Counted from the first letter of the stretch, positions 23,801-38,800 are shown. The stretch is DNA of 64,000 nucleotides from Branchiostoma floridae (GCF_000003815.2 NC_049984.1:989888-1053887), one strand, 5' to 3'. The notes: a model not told the origin generated them from the letters alone. Numbers and translations: made by a program.

Positions 23801-26800
23801 CCTCTGACCTGTTGGGGTCAGGCATGGGCCCGTTGAGCCGGAGGTCGCTCTTGCGCTGCAGGGTGGTGAGTTTGGTCCGTGTGGGCGCGCCGGTTGCCGG
23901 GTCGTGCGGGTACGGTACGTACGGGATCAGGGGCTCCTCGGTTCTGGAGGCCTCACCTGTGGGGAAGGCAGGGAAAAGGTGTTGAAAAGTCTGAAATAAA
24001 TATCACTTTTTACATATCTTTGTAAGTTCCTACTTTATTGGATGACTCTAGCAATGCTGTTGATAATCAATGCATTTGTAGGACTTCTATGAATAATTTC
24101 ATTAGGCTGATATTAATCACTGGGTAACAATTAATAAGTCACTGGATAACAGTTCTAAAAAGTGAATTCCTCACATACATGTTGTCAACATTTTGGCGAC
24201 TGTCAGCTACTCAGTAGGTAATAATGCATTGGTTGCATGTGAACGAAAGTCTTTGATATCAGTGCAGATGACTTTTTAACATTTCTCACTCACTATTTGT
24301 ATTTCTACATGTAATATGTGGAAGCATTGAAAAGCCACCAGAGACAAAAGCTGATGTTCCCAAGAGCTTACCCGTAGCAGAGTCTGCGGTGAAGACAAGG
24401 CGTGACGAGATGGGATCGTATGCCACGTTCCCCATGATTGGCAGGACCCTCCCGGTTTGCGGGTGGACGAACATGTCCGGCGCCACTGGAACAACCTTCC
24501 CATCATGCAGCATCATGCGAGCGTCCGTGTTGGGGACGACAAGACCAGAGATAGGATCCTGGTGGATCAGGTCTATGGCACGCACCGCACCGTCTGGGGC
24601 TGGGGGGAACATAGTCAATCATTAATGTTAAAATCTAATAACAATTGTAACTAAATGTGATAATTATTAATGACGGGGCCGGAGATGGGGTCCTGGTGGA
24701 TCAGGTGTATGGCTCGCACCGCACCGTCTGGGGCTGGGGGGAACATCGTTGATCATTGATGTTAAAAACTAATTACAATCATTACTAAATATCATAATTA
24801 TCAATGACAAGAACGGAGATGGGGTCCTGGTGGATCAGGTCTATGGCTCGCACCGCGCCGTCGGGGGCTGGGGGGAACATTATCGTTTTAAAATCTAGAT
24901 GATCACTGATGTAATATTGGTCATAATTCTGGGGCCACAGTACAAATAAAGAGTAGAAGTCCTTTCCTTCCCGGTGTGAGTCAATCAATTAAGTCTGTCC
25001 GGGTATGCAGCTTGTGAGGTTCGATACAAACCCCAGTATTTTGCCATGAGGTGGTTTACCGGGTATACAAACAAGAGCAAACAAATATTAAACAGAACAG
25101 TGACTCACCGATGAGTGCCTCCCTGGCGAGTGGCTGGTTGGTGGCAGGATCCACCAGTTGTGCCCCTGTGCCCTGTCCCAGCACTCCCCACGCACCGACA
25201 CGCTGGCTCTCCGTGGTGATCTCATGGGACATCCTGCCCAGCAGGGCTCCCACACGGGCGGAGATACTGCAGGAAACAGGACAAGAATAGGTCAGCAATA
25301 GGACAACAAGATAAAACAGGATCTCAAGACGATTGCAACTTGTTGGCCGCCATGCTAGACAGAGATGTTTGGAGCAGCAGCATCCATGGCACCTCGTACT
25401 ACGAGGATGAACTGAACTAAATTGAACAACAGGACACTCTCCAAACACCCTTCACTTGGAACTGGACAGAAACAGGACAATGGGTCATAATGGGTCAATG
25501 TAACAACCGGGCTGTGGTCCATCCCAATACTCCAAACACAAGCACAGAAGGGGTTTGCCTACCTTCTCAGCTCCTTGTCGTCCAAGGTCGGGTTGACCTT
25601 GCCCTCTGTGACCTTCTCCACAAGGTCGTTCAGACTTCTCATGGCTTCCCTCATGGGTGCACTGTAGGCAACCTGGAGACATAACACAAGACATTGTTAA
25701 AATGGGCTAACAGAGTTTTCTTAAAGTCAAGTGCATAATTCATGAGCAATTTTATCAGCTTGGAGCATTACTAGAAGGTTCTTTACATGTTTATTCACAA
25801 CCAAGAGTGGAGCAATGCCAAAGTGACAGCCGACATTGTCACCTTCCTCAGGGTAATTCACATCGCACTGCAGCTATAGTTTGACTGAGACTTTCTGTCT
25901 GGTTGGGAACCTTATCACCGAGTGTCTGATGTTTTGCGTATTTTCCCATCCCCAGCAACAGTTCCCATGGTAACCATGATTACCCCACCTGATGGTCCTC
26001 GCGGGCGATCTCGTCGGCCTCCAGCAGCTCCTGTTGCCGCTGCAGCACCGCCTCAAACCTGGCTCCCAGCTCCTTCCTGCGCTCAAGCTCAATCTCCAAC
26101 TGTCAGGGGGGAATACACACGGGCTTTATTCTTAAATCATAACACAAGTCTATCACAAGCCAATGTAAAATAAAAAGTCACTATGTATTTTTTCTTTTAA
26201 ATGATAAAGTAATAGATGAAAGATGAAGAAGACTGATGTCAATCAAAACTGCAGAAGTGTAATGCAGGCATTTTCAAATCAATCCTTTACTAAATCTATG
26301 ATGTGGCAAACTGCGTAAGTTGTGCGAAATATATGCCTGTATACTAAATGTATGCGAACAAACTTGACAATGTTGTTTGTCAGTTACAAAATCCTTTACG
26401 AACAACATGCAAATTTCCCAGCAGTAAGACCACACTGTTATTTCCCCACCTCCTCCTTCTTCCTCTCGTAGTCTGCCAGGTCCTCCTGTGTGGCCAGCGC
26501 ACTGCGGCTCCGCAGGTTCAGCTTCGCCACCCACAGGCCCTTCAGGGACTCCGCTTCACCCGCGACCTTCTGGTACAGGGACTTCACCTGGGAGGGGCAC
26601 AAAGGTCATAGGTCAAGGGTCATAAGTCAACACCACAGGCCCTTCAGCGACTCCGCTTCACCCGCGACCTTCTGGTACAGGGACTTCACCTGGTAAGGGC
26701 ACAAAGGTCATAGGTCAAGGGTCATAAGTCAACACCACAGGCCCTTCAGCGACTCCGCTTCACCCGCCACCTTCTGGTAAAGGGCACAAAGGTGTCAAGG

Positions 26801-29800
26801 GTCATAAGTCAACACCACAGGCCCTTCAGCGACTCTGCCTCACCCACGACCTTCTGGTACAGGGACTTCACCTGGGAGGGGCACAAAGGGTCATAGGTCA
26901 GGGGTCATAGGTCATCAGCCATAGGTCAACACCCACAGGCCCTTTAGCGACTCCGCTTCTCCCGCGACCTTCTGGTACAGGGACTTCACCTGGCAGGGGC
27001 ACAAAGGGTCATAGGTCAGGGGTCATAAGGTCAACACCCACAGGCCCTTCAGCGACTCCGCCTCTCCCGCGACCTTCTGGTACAGGGACTTCACCTGGCA
27101 GGGACATAACAGGTCATAGGTTAAAACATTATATACTAGGTTAAAAGTCATAGGTCAACAGTCATAGGTTAAAACCCACAGGCCAAAAGTCAACAACCAC
27201 AGGCCCTTCAGTGACTCCTTCTCACCTGCAACTTTCAGGTTCTTCACCTGACAGGGACATAACAGGTCATAGGTCAACTGTGTTGCTGCTATCTTAGTTT
27301 ACAAGACGTATTTATAATAAGAATGCTAAGCTGTTCTTCATGTCTTACCTCTTCCTTCTGCCTGCCCAAGATGGCCGTCACCCCGCGGGACTGCTTGGCC
27401 AGCTCGTTGTAGAAGTCTTTGGAGGTGAAGGCTTCAAGGTCAACTTGTTTCTCATAGTCCCAGAATTCCTCACTCTTCAGCTCAATTGCTCTTGCTGAAA
27501 AATGACAAAGAGAGTTTTTTTATCTTGAAAAATTTCAAAACTATGGCAAACCTGATCTCCACAAAAGTTCCGGAGATGCGAGTAAACTTCATCTTTCCCC
27601 ATGAACACTGTAAACCTAAGATAATCAGAGCTCCTAGTAAATAACACAAAGATTGACTAAGACCATCTAAGCTCCTAGAAGATACCCTGGAGACTTACTC
27701 TCCACAGGCTCCTCCTCTTCCTCGATAGCACCCAGGTTACGGTGGTACTTCTTGACGGGGTGGACGGTGGAGCCCTTAGAGGAGTAGTCATCCATGTTGT
27801 ACTTCTGAGACAGGAAGCGGTAGTACGGGTTGATGAAGGACGTCTTTGACCAGCCGTAACGTCGGAACAGCAGCTGTGGAAACATAAAAACATGGGGCAT
27901 CAGTGCTGAGGTTGGATAGAAAAATGCTATTTCTCTTTCAAAACAGGAGGAAAAGTCTTTCAGTATAAATAATTAGATGAAGATCTGTAAAACTATGTAG
28001 AAAGTAGTCTTTGGGTGTGTCAACTGAGGGTTCTAGGCACATGCAACTGGGTTATTAATGCTAAGGATACTTTATTGCTTATGCAGCACTGCCTGAAAAG
28101 CCTCATTTCCAGGATGGAAACTGACTTACACAGTCCTGGAAATTAAACATGTCCTTCAAAATCCGGAGGTTTCATGCCTGCAAACGAGACGTGTACAGTC
28201 CTTTACATGTCCTAGAATCTCGCGGAAACGAACCATTTCTGTGTGCAGGACGTGTAAAGGGCTTGAAATACCCTTACAGATTCCCTTGAAACAACCTTAC
28301 ACAACAGGACATGAGCCGTGTGTTGCATTGTGTGTTGGCGGAATATGCATACATTAGCGGCCAATTACCACCTAATTATCTTTTCCCGGTCTGCCTCACC
28401 CAGTGCATCCCTTTTGTCATGGAAAGTGGCGTCGAGAGATCTGACGCCCCTCCCCCCCTTTTTCTGGATTTTGCCCCCCTCCCCATTTATTCGGCAGTTT
28501 CTTACTCGCATTTCTTATTCTGTAATAGCACCATATATTTATTCATATTGAAACAAGACAATTTTTATTATTGTTTGTTCGTGTGTATGATAGGTTGAAG
28601 TCGCGAGTGCCTTTTGTATGTCAATTAGAATGCCGGCTGGTCTCTTGTTGTCTTCTAATTCTAGTCTTCGTAGGCTACTAGTATGCACTTCTTGACGGCA
28701 TGCAGGGTAGTACATAGACTCCCTTGCAGTCTTTGGAACGGGGCTGGGTTTTTTGGGGGGGGGGGGCGTTGGTCCGCGACTTTCAACGTTGGCTATGTTC
28801 TCTTGTGCCGGGAAAGGGAGTTTGCTGTGGAAGGGAGTTTGCCGTGATAGCGAGTCTTCGGACGGGCCAAAGACTCGCTATCAGTATCAAAGACTCGNNN
28901 NNNNNNNNNNNNNNNNNNNNNNNNNNNNNNNNNNNNNNNNNNNNNNNNNNNNNNNNNNNNNNNNNNNNNNNNNNNNNNNNNNNNNNNNNNNNNNNNNCTC
29001 CCTTCCTCGGCAAACTCCCTTTCCCGGAACAAAAGAACATAGTCGACTAGTCAACGTTGAAAATCGCGGACCAAAAAAAAAACAGCCCCGTTTACAGCCC
29101 CGTTCCGAAGACTGCAAGGGAGTCTAGGTGATACAGTTGTCGTTCCTAGATGAGGGTGGTTTCGCTACCCAAACATGAGAGCCGTTTCGATATTCCTCCG
29201 CACTATTTCCGTCGAAAGCAAAGTCAAATGCCGACTGCAATATCATCGCTACAGTTGTATACGGAAGTTCCTTGATCCTTGAAGCCATGGGAGAGAACTT
29301 TGGCCCGACGGTGGTCCTGTTATGCAGCTGACGTCCTGTCGTCCTGTTCCGCGATCTTGAGTAGAAACTCCTTGCTGATGTAAAATAATGACCAATGTTC
29401 CTCGGTACCATCAGATAACGCACCCTGGTATATAGACACACTTGGACAGCAAGAACGCACATCCACACGCAAAGACGCGGAATTCACAATACCAACTCAA
29501 CTGAAGAATTTGAAAATTGTGACTGGCACGTTGATTGGCCGAAGGTTTGACCCTATAATTGTGCGAGGAGAAATTCTATTGGCTTTTTCTGAAGAATTTG
29601 CATGGGCACAGACACAAAGAGCTGTGAACTACCGCTAGTACCAGCCATGATGTCTATTGTTACAATCACGTCAAGGAGGTTGTTTGAGCTGCCTGATTAC
29701 CCGTATTTCACAGTAAAACAATACCTGCCTAGAAAGATGTGAAACATGCCGCTGTGATTATCAACAGCTTGAAACATCGGTAGAAATTTAACGTTCAACG

Positions 29801-32800
29801 TTGTCATTTAGTTTGTACAATCAAGAACATAACCCGGGACAAAAATTTAGTACATCGAGTCAAGGAGGTTATATCTTAACATAGATAATTTCACTCAGTT
29901 TGTGCGTCGACAGTAGACAAAGTTAGAGACAGTAACCAAGAAAATGGACTGTATTTTGTTCCGTGTTCTCTCTATTCTTTTGACAAAAAGCTGCCCATAA
30001 ATCAGATCGCAGTCCTATGTTTTCCCTATGTCCAACGTCGTTTCAGTTCAACTTCCTCGCTATGACGCGACAGGCACTCTATAAAAACATCGTACATCAC
30101 TAGTTTACGAATTTCCAAATTAAACTTCTTTGGTTAGTTTATTTTCCTAGCTCTTCATACAAAGGGGGCAGATCACGTAACTGATTATCGCGATACACGC
30201 AGAAGTCTATTGCAGCAGTTCAGATTTATGTATGTTGAAACAGAATCTCAGTGTGAGTGCAAAATGATTAAACTTTAAAGAAGAAATAAGAATGATTCAA
30301 TGAACGCTGGGTGTTTGTGGCCTTTGTCTGCGCTAGACAATGCAATACACATCCGGCTAACGAACTGCTGTTTATGTAATGAAAATGACGAGTTTGTTTA
30401 AGCAAGGAAGTTGAAATCTCCTTGGTTTAAGACATACTTTCCTATTTATAAGCCAAGATCTATCCCTAGCATTTATTTCTTTCCGACATGTAGAAATGAA
30501 TATGAATGGCCCGTTCAATACGCGCCGACCGTAGGATTTCCAAATAAGTTGGAAATATCGGGCCAAACAAATCACAGCTTCATTAATTATGATTGTTTTT
30601 TTTTAGTATTTTGTAGACCTTTCTTTCTGACCTTGATTGTATTCCTAAAAATGTGGATGTCGTTTCTTTTTATAGTTGTATTTTGTTCCACTTTGTTCTG
30701 TCAGACGATGTCACGGGTAGACATACCAACCATTCAATACCCCCCGACACTCCCCCTTATTTTGTGTTTAAAATGCAAACCTCATTGCTTATTAATTGTC
30801 CAAGCATAGCCTAGGCTGGGTTGCAGGGGTAGTAGTTGCCGTAAACAGTTAACCCGCGACCCAAGCTTGGCTTTGAGAATAGGCGCCGCCAAGCCTTTGT
30901 CTGCCTATTTCCCCTACACGTCTGGTGTAAGGGTCCTAGAAATTCCTGTACAAGCGCGAGTCCAGGTATGTAAGAAAAAAACAAGGACATTACACGCCGA
31001 ACCAGGAAAGTCATGTACACAGCCAGGACACAGAACATTTCACAGGTGTGTAAGTCCCTTGAAACACCTGGAAATTATTGATTTCGTGCAGTGCAGTTGG
31101 GACAAGATTGAAAATGTGGAAACATGCAAACATGGGGCATCAATGGGATTTCTTGCTTACTTAGGTCTACTCCCATCCATAAGCATATCATACAGACAGA
31201 TCTGAGGTTGGGTGACTCTGCAAACGATGTAACTACAAAATGATCTCCAATTTTTTGCATCCAAATCTGATGCCCTTTTTGGCCACACTCAAGTAGCCCT
31301 TTTGGCTATCAATTCTCCCTTGCTTGCACAGCAGGGACAAGGTTGATAACTTAGCCACGCTGCCCATCCTGGGGCATAGGGCATGGTCTAGATGCTTCCA
31401 TCCAAGGTTGCGTGAAGGAATATGCCATTTTTCTTTAAGAGCAGGAGGAAATGTCTAAAAAACTGGATCACAGGTAGGATGGCTTTGATAATGTCACGGA
31501 TCTAGGCACGTACAAATGGAGCATCCTTAAACTTTCATAGAATAAACAAAGAAATGTCTGTTACCAAGGCAACCACGAGCAGGATCATCAGAAGGAGGGT
31601 GGCGCCGAACAGGATGCCGATCAGCAGCCAATCAGGCGAGAGCAGCAGGTCTGCGTCCAGGGCGATGCCGCTCTGGATCAGTGCACGCGGCGTGGTGGGG
31701 AAGAACGGGCCATCCTCCGAGCACTGAGCGCCATCTGCCATCACTCGCACGTACTGCAGGGAGAAGGTTGGAATGTGAGATGTGTGACGAAGCTGCGGTT
31801 AGTACAGGTACAGATTTACTGATTGATTGTGTCACTGAATAGAACACAACAAATACTTTTGCTACATCATTCTTTGCTTCGACCCTTGAAATATTTTCAT
31901 AGACAAAATTTGAAAACTTCCAAACATACAACAGTACATTAAGTAAGCTGAAAAACAACACCATAACATACTGACAAGACCAAGTGATTTTCAAAGGAAA
32001 TCAACTGAAAAGAACACAAACACACATACATGCAGAATGATCAAATAATTTTCAAAAACATTTGAAGCACTTCCCCTACTACAAAAAGAAGATGTTATGT
32101 GAACACAACAATGTTCTGTGTTTTGACCAGTGCTCTACTCACCATTTTCTTGTTGATGTTGGTGCTGAGGTAGAAGACGTAGACTCCCGGGTCGGAGAAC
32201 CGGTAAGCGAAGAGCGTGGTGGCGGTCTGCACCTGGCTCTGCATCTCCGCCAGCTGACGGAAACCGCCGTAGTCAAACTGCTCGTTCGTGTTGTACAGGT
32301 TGTCTCTGTGAGAAAAACAGAGCAAAGTGTTTTCATCACATACTATTATGAGACATCAAAACTGCAAGTGACCACAGGAGGCTGCTAAGGGGCCCATACT
32401 CTAATCATTTCTTCCATTTACAACTCCTACCAACACACCAAATATCGTCAAGACAAATTCTGAAATCATTCTGTCCACAAACACTCACATGTACCAAAAC
32501 AAAGGCACTAAAGACTGAACACAAACAAAAACTAGAAAGGCCGACATTTGCTTAGGAGCAAATACAGCATGTTGCAATCCATCTTCATGCTTGAAAAAAT
32601 GCCCAAATTCAACAATTTGAATCAATGTTTGCTCAAAGGGAAAATGAAGTACTGTGGGCACTTGGCCTACACACTATCATGCCGAATTTTAGGTCATTTG
32701 GTTTCAATATAAGGGCATAGGCGCCAAAAATATACATTTTTTAGTTAAAAATGGCTAAAAACCCCCAAATAACTCATTTTATAAGTGCTCTATGAAGAAA

Positions 32801-35800
32801 GTGTTGATGGGGTCCTGTTGTCATATGTCCAATTTACCTTTGTACCAAATTTCAGATCATTTGGTTTACATACAAGGGCATAGAAGCCAAAAATATACAT
32901 TTTTAGTCAAAAATGACTGAAAACCCCAAAATAACTAATTTTTGAAGTGATCTATGAAGAAAGTGTCAATGGGGTCCTGTGAGCATATGTTCAATGCACC
33001 TCTGTACCAAATTTCAGGTCATTTGGTTTCTATACAAGGGCATAGGAGCAAAAAATATACAGTTTTTAGTCAAAAATGGCCAAAACCCATAAAATAACTC
33101 ATTTTTTAAGTAAGGCCATGTTGATTTGATTATATGGATGACATCCTCTGGGAACTCCAAAATTGGTGCGAGCGAGCGAATAAAAAAAAAGTTTGGCCCA
33201 AAAAAAAAGTTGGCTTCAGTATGAAATCAAAGTGGCCAGGAAGGTTGAACATAGGACTAAACACACATAGTATGGTATACCAACAGTTAGATGTTGCGAC
33301 CAGTACAGCATACGGGTGCAAAACATTTTTTTTCTTCTTGGACCAATCTGAAATAAACAGACCTGAAAAAAATCAGACGAACGGGGTTCGTCAATTGCAA
33401 AATGGACACACTATGTCGGCGGGTGTTTGGGGTCTTACCGGGCCAAAAAGACAACAAAAGCGAACTGAGTAGAGGTTATAGTCACTTGTACCAAGTTTCT
33501 ACAGGCAAAGGTACAGAGACAGTTAGCCTTTATTACATGATGATGGGATATCAAAATGCCAGTGGTAGTCCAATGATCCACCAAAGAGATTCCTTTGTAG
33601 CAAAATTGACCAATTACCATTGTTTTGAGTATTATCAGTTCTCAAGTTTCCACAGACAATTAGGTCCAGGTTCACGTCCACCTGGAAATGATCCTCTGGA
33701 CCTGAACGGGACCTATCCTGAATTTACTGGTACATGTACAAACCCCTACCAAAATACTTTTTTTTTTCTTTCTGTCCTTTCACATCTTATTCTTTGACTT
33801 TTGAGATTTATTTTGGCATTCTATGGCATCAGTTATCGATTTTCTAATACTTTTTTTTCAATCTACAGAATATTTGTGCTCATTTTACAGCTGCTTTGCA
33901 CAATTTACTATGTGGTCCAAAACTTTTTTTTTTTGGAAATGGCCGAAAATTGGTGCGAGCGCGGATGTCATCCATATAATCAAATCAACATGGCCTAAAC
34001 AATGAATAAAGCGTTGATGGGGTTCTGTGCTCATATGTCAAACGCACATATGTACCAAATTTCAGGTCATTTGGTTTTAATACAAGAGCATAGGAGCCAA
34101 AAATATACATTTTTAGTCAAAAATGGCCAAAAACCCTAAAATAACTAATTTTTTAAGTGATCTATGAAGAAAATGTTGATGGTTTTCTGTTGTCATATGT
34201 CCAATGCACCTCTGTACCAAATTTCAGGTCATTAGCTTGTAATACCAGGGCACAGGGGCCCAAAATATACATATTTTGTCTAAAAATGACCAAAACCCTA
34301 AATATCATAAATTCTAAGGCTTCTATCAAGAAAGTGAAAAAAACGTCTGGGGGTATTTGCTATTTCTACCACCCTGCCAAATTTCAACTCATTTGGCCAA
34401 AAAAATGAAAAAATTAATCCCATTTGAAGAATTTGACAGGAGGAGAAGAAGAAACAAAGGAAAAGCAATATATTGCAATCCCATACTGTAGTATGGATTG
34501 CAATATAACAAAGGAAAAGCAATATATTGCAATCCCATACTGTAGTATGGATTGCAATATAATTATACATTGGCAAAAGTTATAAGACTATGATGACTGT
34601 ACCTGTCATACAATGAAAAGGTCTGCAGGCCTATTTGAGCTTCTCATAAATAAACAAAGGTTCAAACAAACCAGCCGTACCTGTCGTACACCGGGTAGTG
34701 GTCGTTGGACACCTCAAAGAACATAAGCTCGTTCCACAGCAGGCACACCGTGGGGTTGGCAATGCCCTCGTAATATGATCCGTTGATGGTGGAGAGCGCC
34801 AGCAGCCGTCTCCTGGCCCCGCCCGACAACGGGAGGGTTCTTGATGTTCCGGCAGATGTCTTGACATTCTCGGTGACGAGGCCGTCGACCTCCGTGGTGC
34901 TGGGGTCGTACACACCCAGGAAACCCACGTCTGCAGGGGAAACAAAGTCAGACATGGTTCATAAACAAGTCCTTTCAAAGCTTCAAAGGGCAATAGAGCA
35001 TACTATTAGAATAATATTCCGATTAACACTGGTCACTGTAAATTTAGAATTGCCACAAACAGACACAGACATGGAATGTTATAGAGGAAGGCAATTTTAT
35101 ATGAATGTTGAAGGTCAATGACATGTTTTCCTATATCTAGTAAAAAGTGAATTGGGGGCAAAAGAATGTTAAAAATGTGTCCCTGAAATTGAAAGTATGA
35201 CTTACAAAATCTTGAATTTCTTGTGTTTAACAAGGATAGAAAAAGGTATGCAAAACACAGCTAAAACCTTCCTTTACTTCAGACCACCAAAACTACTACA
35301 TGTAGATCTCCATTTCTGCGCAAAAGAAAAATAAAACAAACAAACCAGACAGCAGCTCTTACCCGACATCTGCACCAGATGAACGGACTCTGGAGTCCCG
35401 TCACTGTACTTGCAGTTCTCCTTCTTCAGGGCGATCCTGCTGTTGATGACCTTAGTCAGCTCGTTGTAGGCGTACTCCGTCTGTGGTTGGGAAGGAGAGG
35501 AGGAAAGTTACAAGCAGAACCAGGGAAGACATTCTAACTGGTACAGGTTTCAAAACTCTCACTCTGCTGAGATAATCAGAAACTTGTGCAAACAGACTCA
35601 TGCAGAAAAGAACAACTGACAGACCTCCAAAAAAAATGCACACTAAGGTATCCTTTCCCCCCCTCCCCCAACTTCTGTAACAGCTGTGTCTATCACAAAT
35701 GAAAAATGCCAAAGAAGAGTTCAGCACAGTTGGTTTCATAAGTTAACAGACACAGTACACAAGGAGTGCCAGTGCATGGCATATCCATACCTTTGGAAAT

Positions 35801-38800
35801 CTGCAGACTACAGAGCCAGAACCTATTGACAGACATTTCAGAACACGTCCTTGTACAAGTTACTTGAACATTAAGACAGGTGTTTCTCTTCAATCAATGC
35901 TTTCATCATCTACAGGCAAGAGTTCAAACTGTGTCACTGATGAAAGACACTGGATGGTTGTCTGAAATGTCTGACCGTTTCCAAAACATATCCAGTTGCT
36001 TGAGTAACCACTTTTTGGCATATCTTATTACCTGGATGTCTAACTTTTATGAAAGTACCCACCTTGACCGAGCCGTTGGGGTAGTTGACCTTGAGCGTGG
36101 GCTCGTCGCTCAGCGGGTCGCACACTAGCTGGATTCTGCTCTTCTGCAGCAGCCGGCACTCAAGGTCACAGATCTCCTCAAGGTCATCCACCTGGCACTG
36201 GCAGATACCCAGCAATCCGTCATACCCCAGGTACGCAGCTTCTGAGGAACACACCTGTATAGGAACAAGGTACAGGTACAAAACATCATGTTATAATCCA
36301 GGTAACTACCTCTGGATCATCCCTGGCACTGGCAGATATCCAGTTATCCATCATAGCCCAGGTATGCAGCCTCAGAGGAACACACCAGTACAGGAACAAG
36401 GTATATGTGAACAACTGAACAGGAACAAGCTACATGTGAACAACTGAACAGGAACAACACAAATCACATAATAGATTGGATTCATGAGCCCACCTCAGTG
36501 CTGCAGTAAGTGATCCACTGCTCCTCGGTGAGACAGTTGCCCTCCTGGTTGCGGTGCTGGTTCTCCCCGCAGATGTCAAACACGTGCTCCACACAGTCCT
36601 GCTCGCGGCCCGTCATGACGCGGAACCCGGCCGCACACGGGCACGTCCGGTCACTCGGCTGTTGGAGAGAGGAAGGACGTTAACACCACAAAACGGATTT
36701 ACAAAAGTCTTGTCACTCCGCTGTTGGAGAGAGGAAAGACGTTAAGCAGGAACAGGTACTGAGTGGTATTAGACAACATTAACTAACTGTCCTCCCATCG
36801 GGCAAAGTCATGTACAAGTGAAGAAGCACCAAAATAACTGACTTTCAGAATGGTACTAAGTATATTTAGACACAGCTATGAAACTTATGGTTAACAGCCA
36901 ACATGTTCAAAAAATCTCATCTTCTGATTGGTTGATAGCCAACATTTTTAGAAAATCCCATCTTCTGATTGGTGAATAGATAACAAAGTCACCTGGAAGT
37001 CCCTGCCCGATCCCGTGCAGACACATCCGGTTGCGCCGGTTCCCGGTTGGCTGGACTCGCCGCCGCAGTGGAAACAGGCGGTCTGGGCCTGCAGGTGGTT
37101 GAAGTGGTCCACGGCACACTCCAGACAGTCGGCTGGCCCCTCGGCAAACTCCACCGGCTGGTAGGAACCGGGAGGACAGGCGGCGGGGAGGGACACACCC
37201 GACTCGCAGTAGTAACCTGGACAGTAAAATACATGGTGAGTTAGTGGCACACTCCAGCCTCACAGTAGTAGCCTGGAGAGTAGAATACATGGTGAGTTAG
37301 TGGCACACTCCAGCCTCACAGTAGTAGCCTGGAGAGTAGAATACATGGTGAGTTAGTGGCACACTCCAGACAGTAGTAACCTGGACAGTAAAATACATGG
37401 TGAGTTAGTGGCAAACTCCAGACAGTCCGCCGGCCCCTCGGCAAACTCCACTGGCTGGTAGGAGCCTGGCGGGCAGGCGGCAGGGAGAGACACACCCGCC
37501 TCACAGTAGTAACCTGGATGTAGACACTCAGTACTATTAGTGAAAAACAGTATAAATTCATGAACAAGATACCATGGAAGACTAGCATTACTTAGATGAA
37601 TATCAAATAAAAAGATTACATTCAAGAACAATGTAATGAAAATAGTTTATAGTTTATTTAAAAGCATGTGCAATTAACATCAGAGCAATGTAAAAGGACT
37701 TTGAGTGAGAAAAAGTCACAATTGAACAGGACACTGAACAGGATTATTTCCTGAGAGGAGTTCAGAGGCCATCTACATTGGGGCTTATTGATGATCCCTC
37801 AACAGAAGCCGATGCTGACTGAGTCATTTCAAGTAAAAAAGGTTCAGAAGACTGTTTATTGGTGAGTGCTTTATGTTGTGTACAGAAATAATGTGTGAAA
37901 AAAACATGCCATGTGAAAGGCTGTGAAGATGGCAAGGAAATTACCAATATTGACAATTATAGTAAAGTTAAAACAGCTAACAAGAAAGGCAATACATCTA
38001 ATCTTTAGGCATTTTGAATTTGAGAGATGACTGACCGGGTGGACATGGGTAGGAGTTGGTGGAGTTGACTCCGAACGTGGCGGAGTCGTTGCTGGCGGGC
38101 TGGTCGGACGAGGCCCCCTCCAGACACACCACCCCCGCCCGACAGGTGGTACAGGCCGGCTGGGATGGGTCGCTGTTGTAGGTACCTAGTGGGTTGGAGG
38201 AGGCATGATTTTTAATTAAAGTGTTGTTCTGCAGTTTATAGTTGTTAGCCTCTGTCACTCAGTATTGGTATCATTTGTGTACATGCTATTCTAATGTCAT
38301 AATATAGGAAGAATATAGAGTAGATCATTCTAGTCTAAATGGATTTTCTAGGAGCCATGATTTTGAATTACAGGCTGTGGTGTTCTGTAGTTTTTTTTTA
38401 ATAGTTGTTAGCCTCTGTCATTCTGTATTGTTATCATTTGTGTACATTCTATCCTAATGCCAGAATAAAGGAAGAATAGACTAGATTGTCGATGAAGATT
38501 AGACATCCCGGTAATAAGATACGCCAAAAAGTAGTTACTCAAGCAACTGGATATGATTTTGGAAACGGTCAGACGTTTCAGATGATATCCACCATCTTTC
38601 ATCAGTGACTGAGTGAATAAACTAGATCATTCCAGCCTAATGGATCTTGAATGAACATCAAACATCAAACCTACCTGCTCGGCAGATCTGACACACGTTC
38701 TCAAAAGTGTCCCGCGGCGTGCAGTCACAGTCGTGGTAACCCACGGGGCACTTCAGCGGCACGATGGTTCCTACAACATTCACAAAAGAACAATCATTTT

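Larger units (their letters stand above)
28087..31095. mobile_element. Old DNA-transposon-like element with imperfect inverted ends
   Basis: The first 180 bp and the last 190 bp are imperfect inverted copies. Shared landmarks are TCATTTCCAGGxTG, GACTTACACAxxCCTG and 'ATGTCCTT' on one strand. No transposase frame was found in the 3-kb interior, and a fold-back element sits inside. Boundaries are approximate and the superfamily was not identified. Confidence 0.5.

Noticed and set aside
28724-29127. Open frames crossing the N run
   Set aside because: They consist mostly of undefined residues and lie in inverted-repeat arms of a fold-back element.
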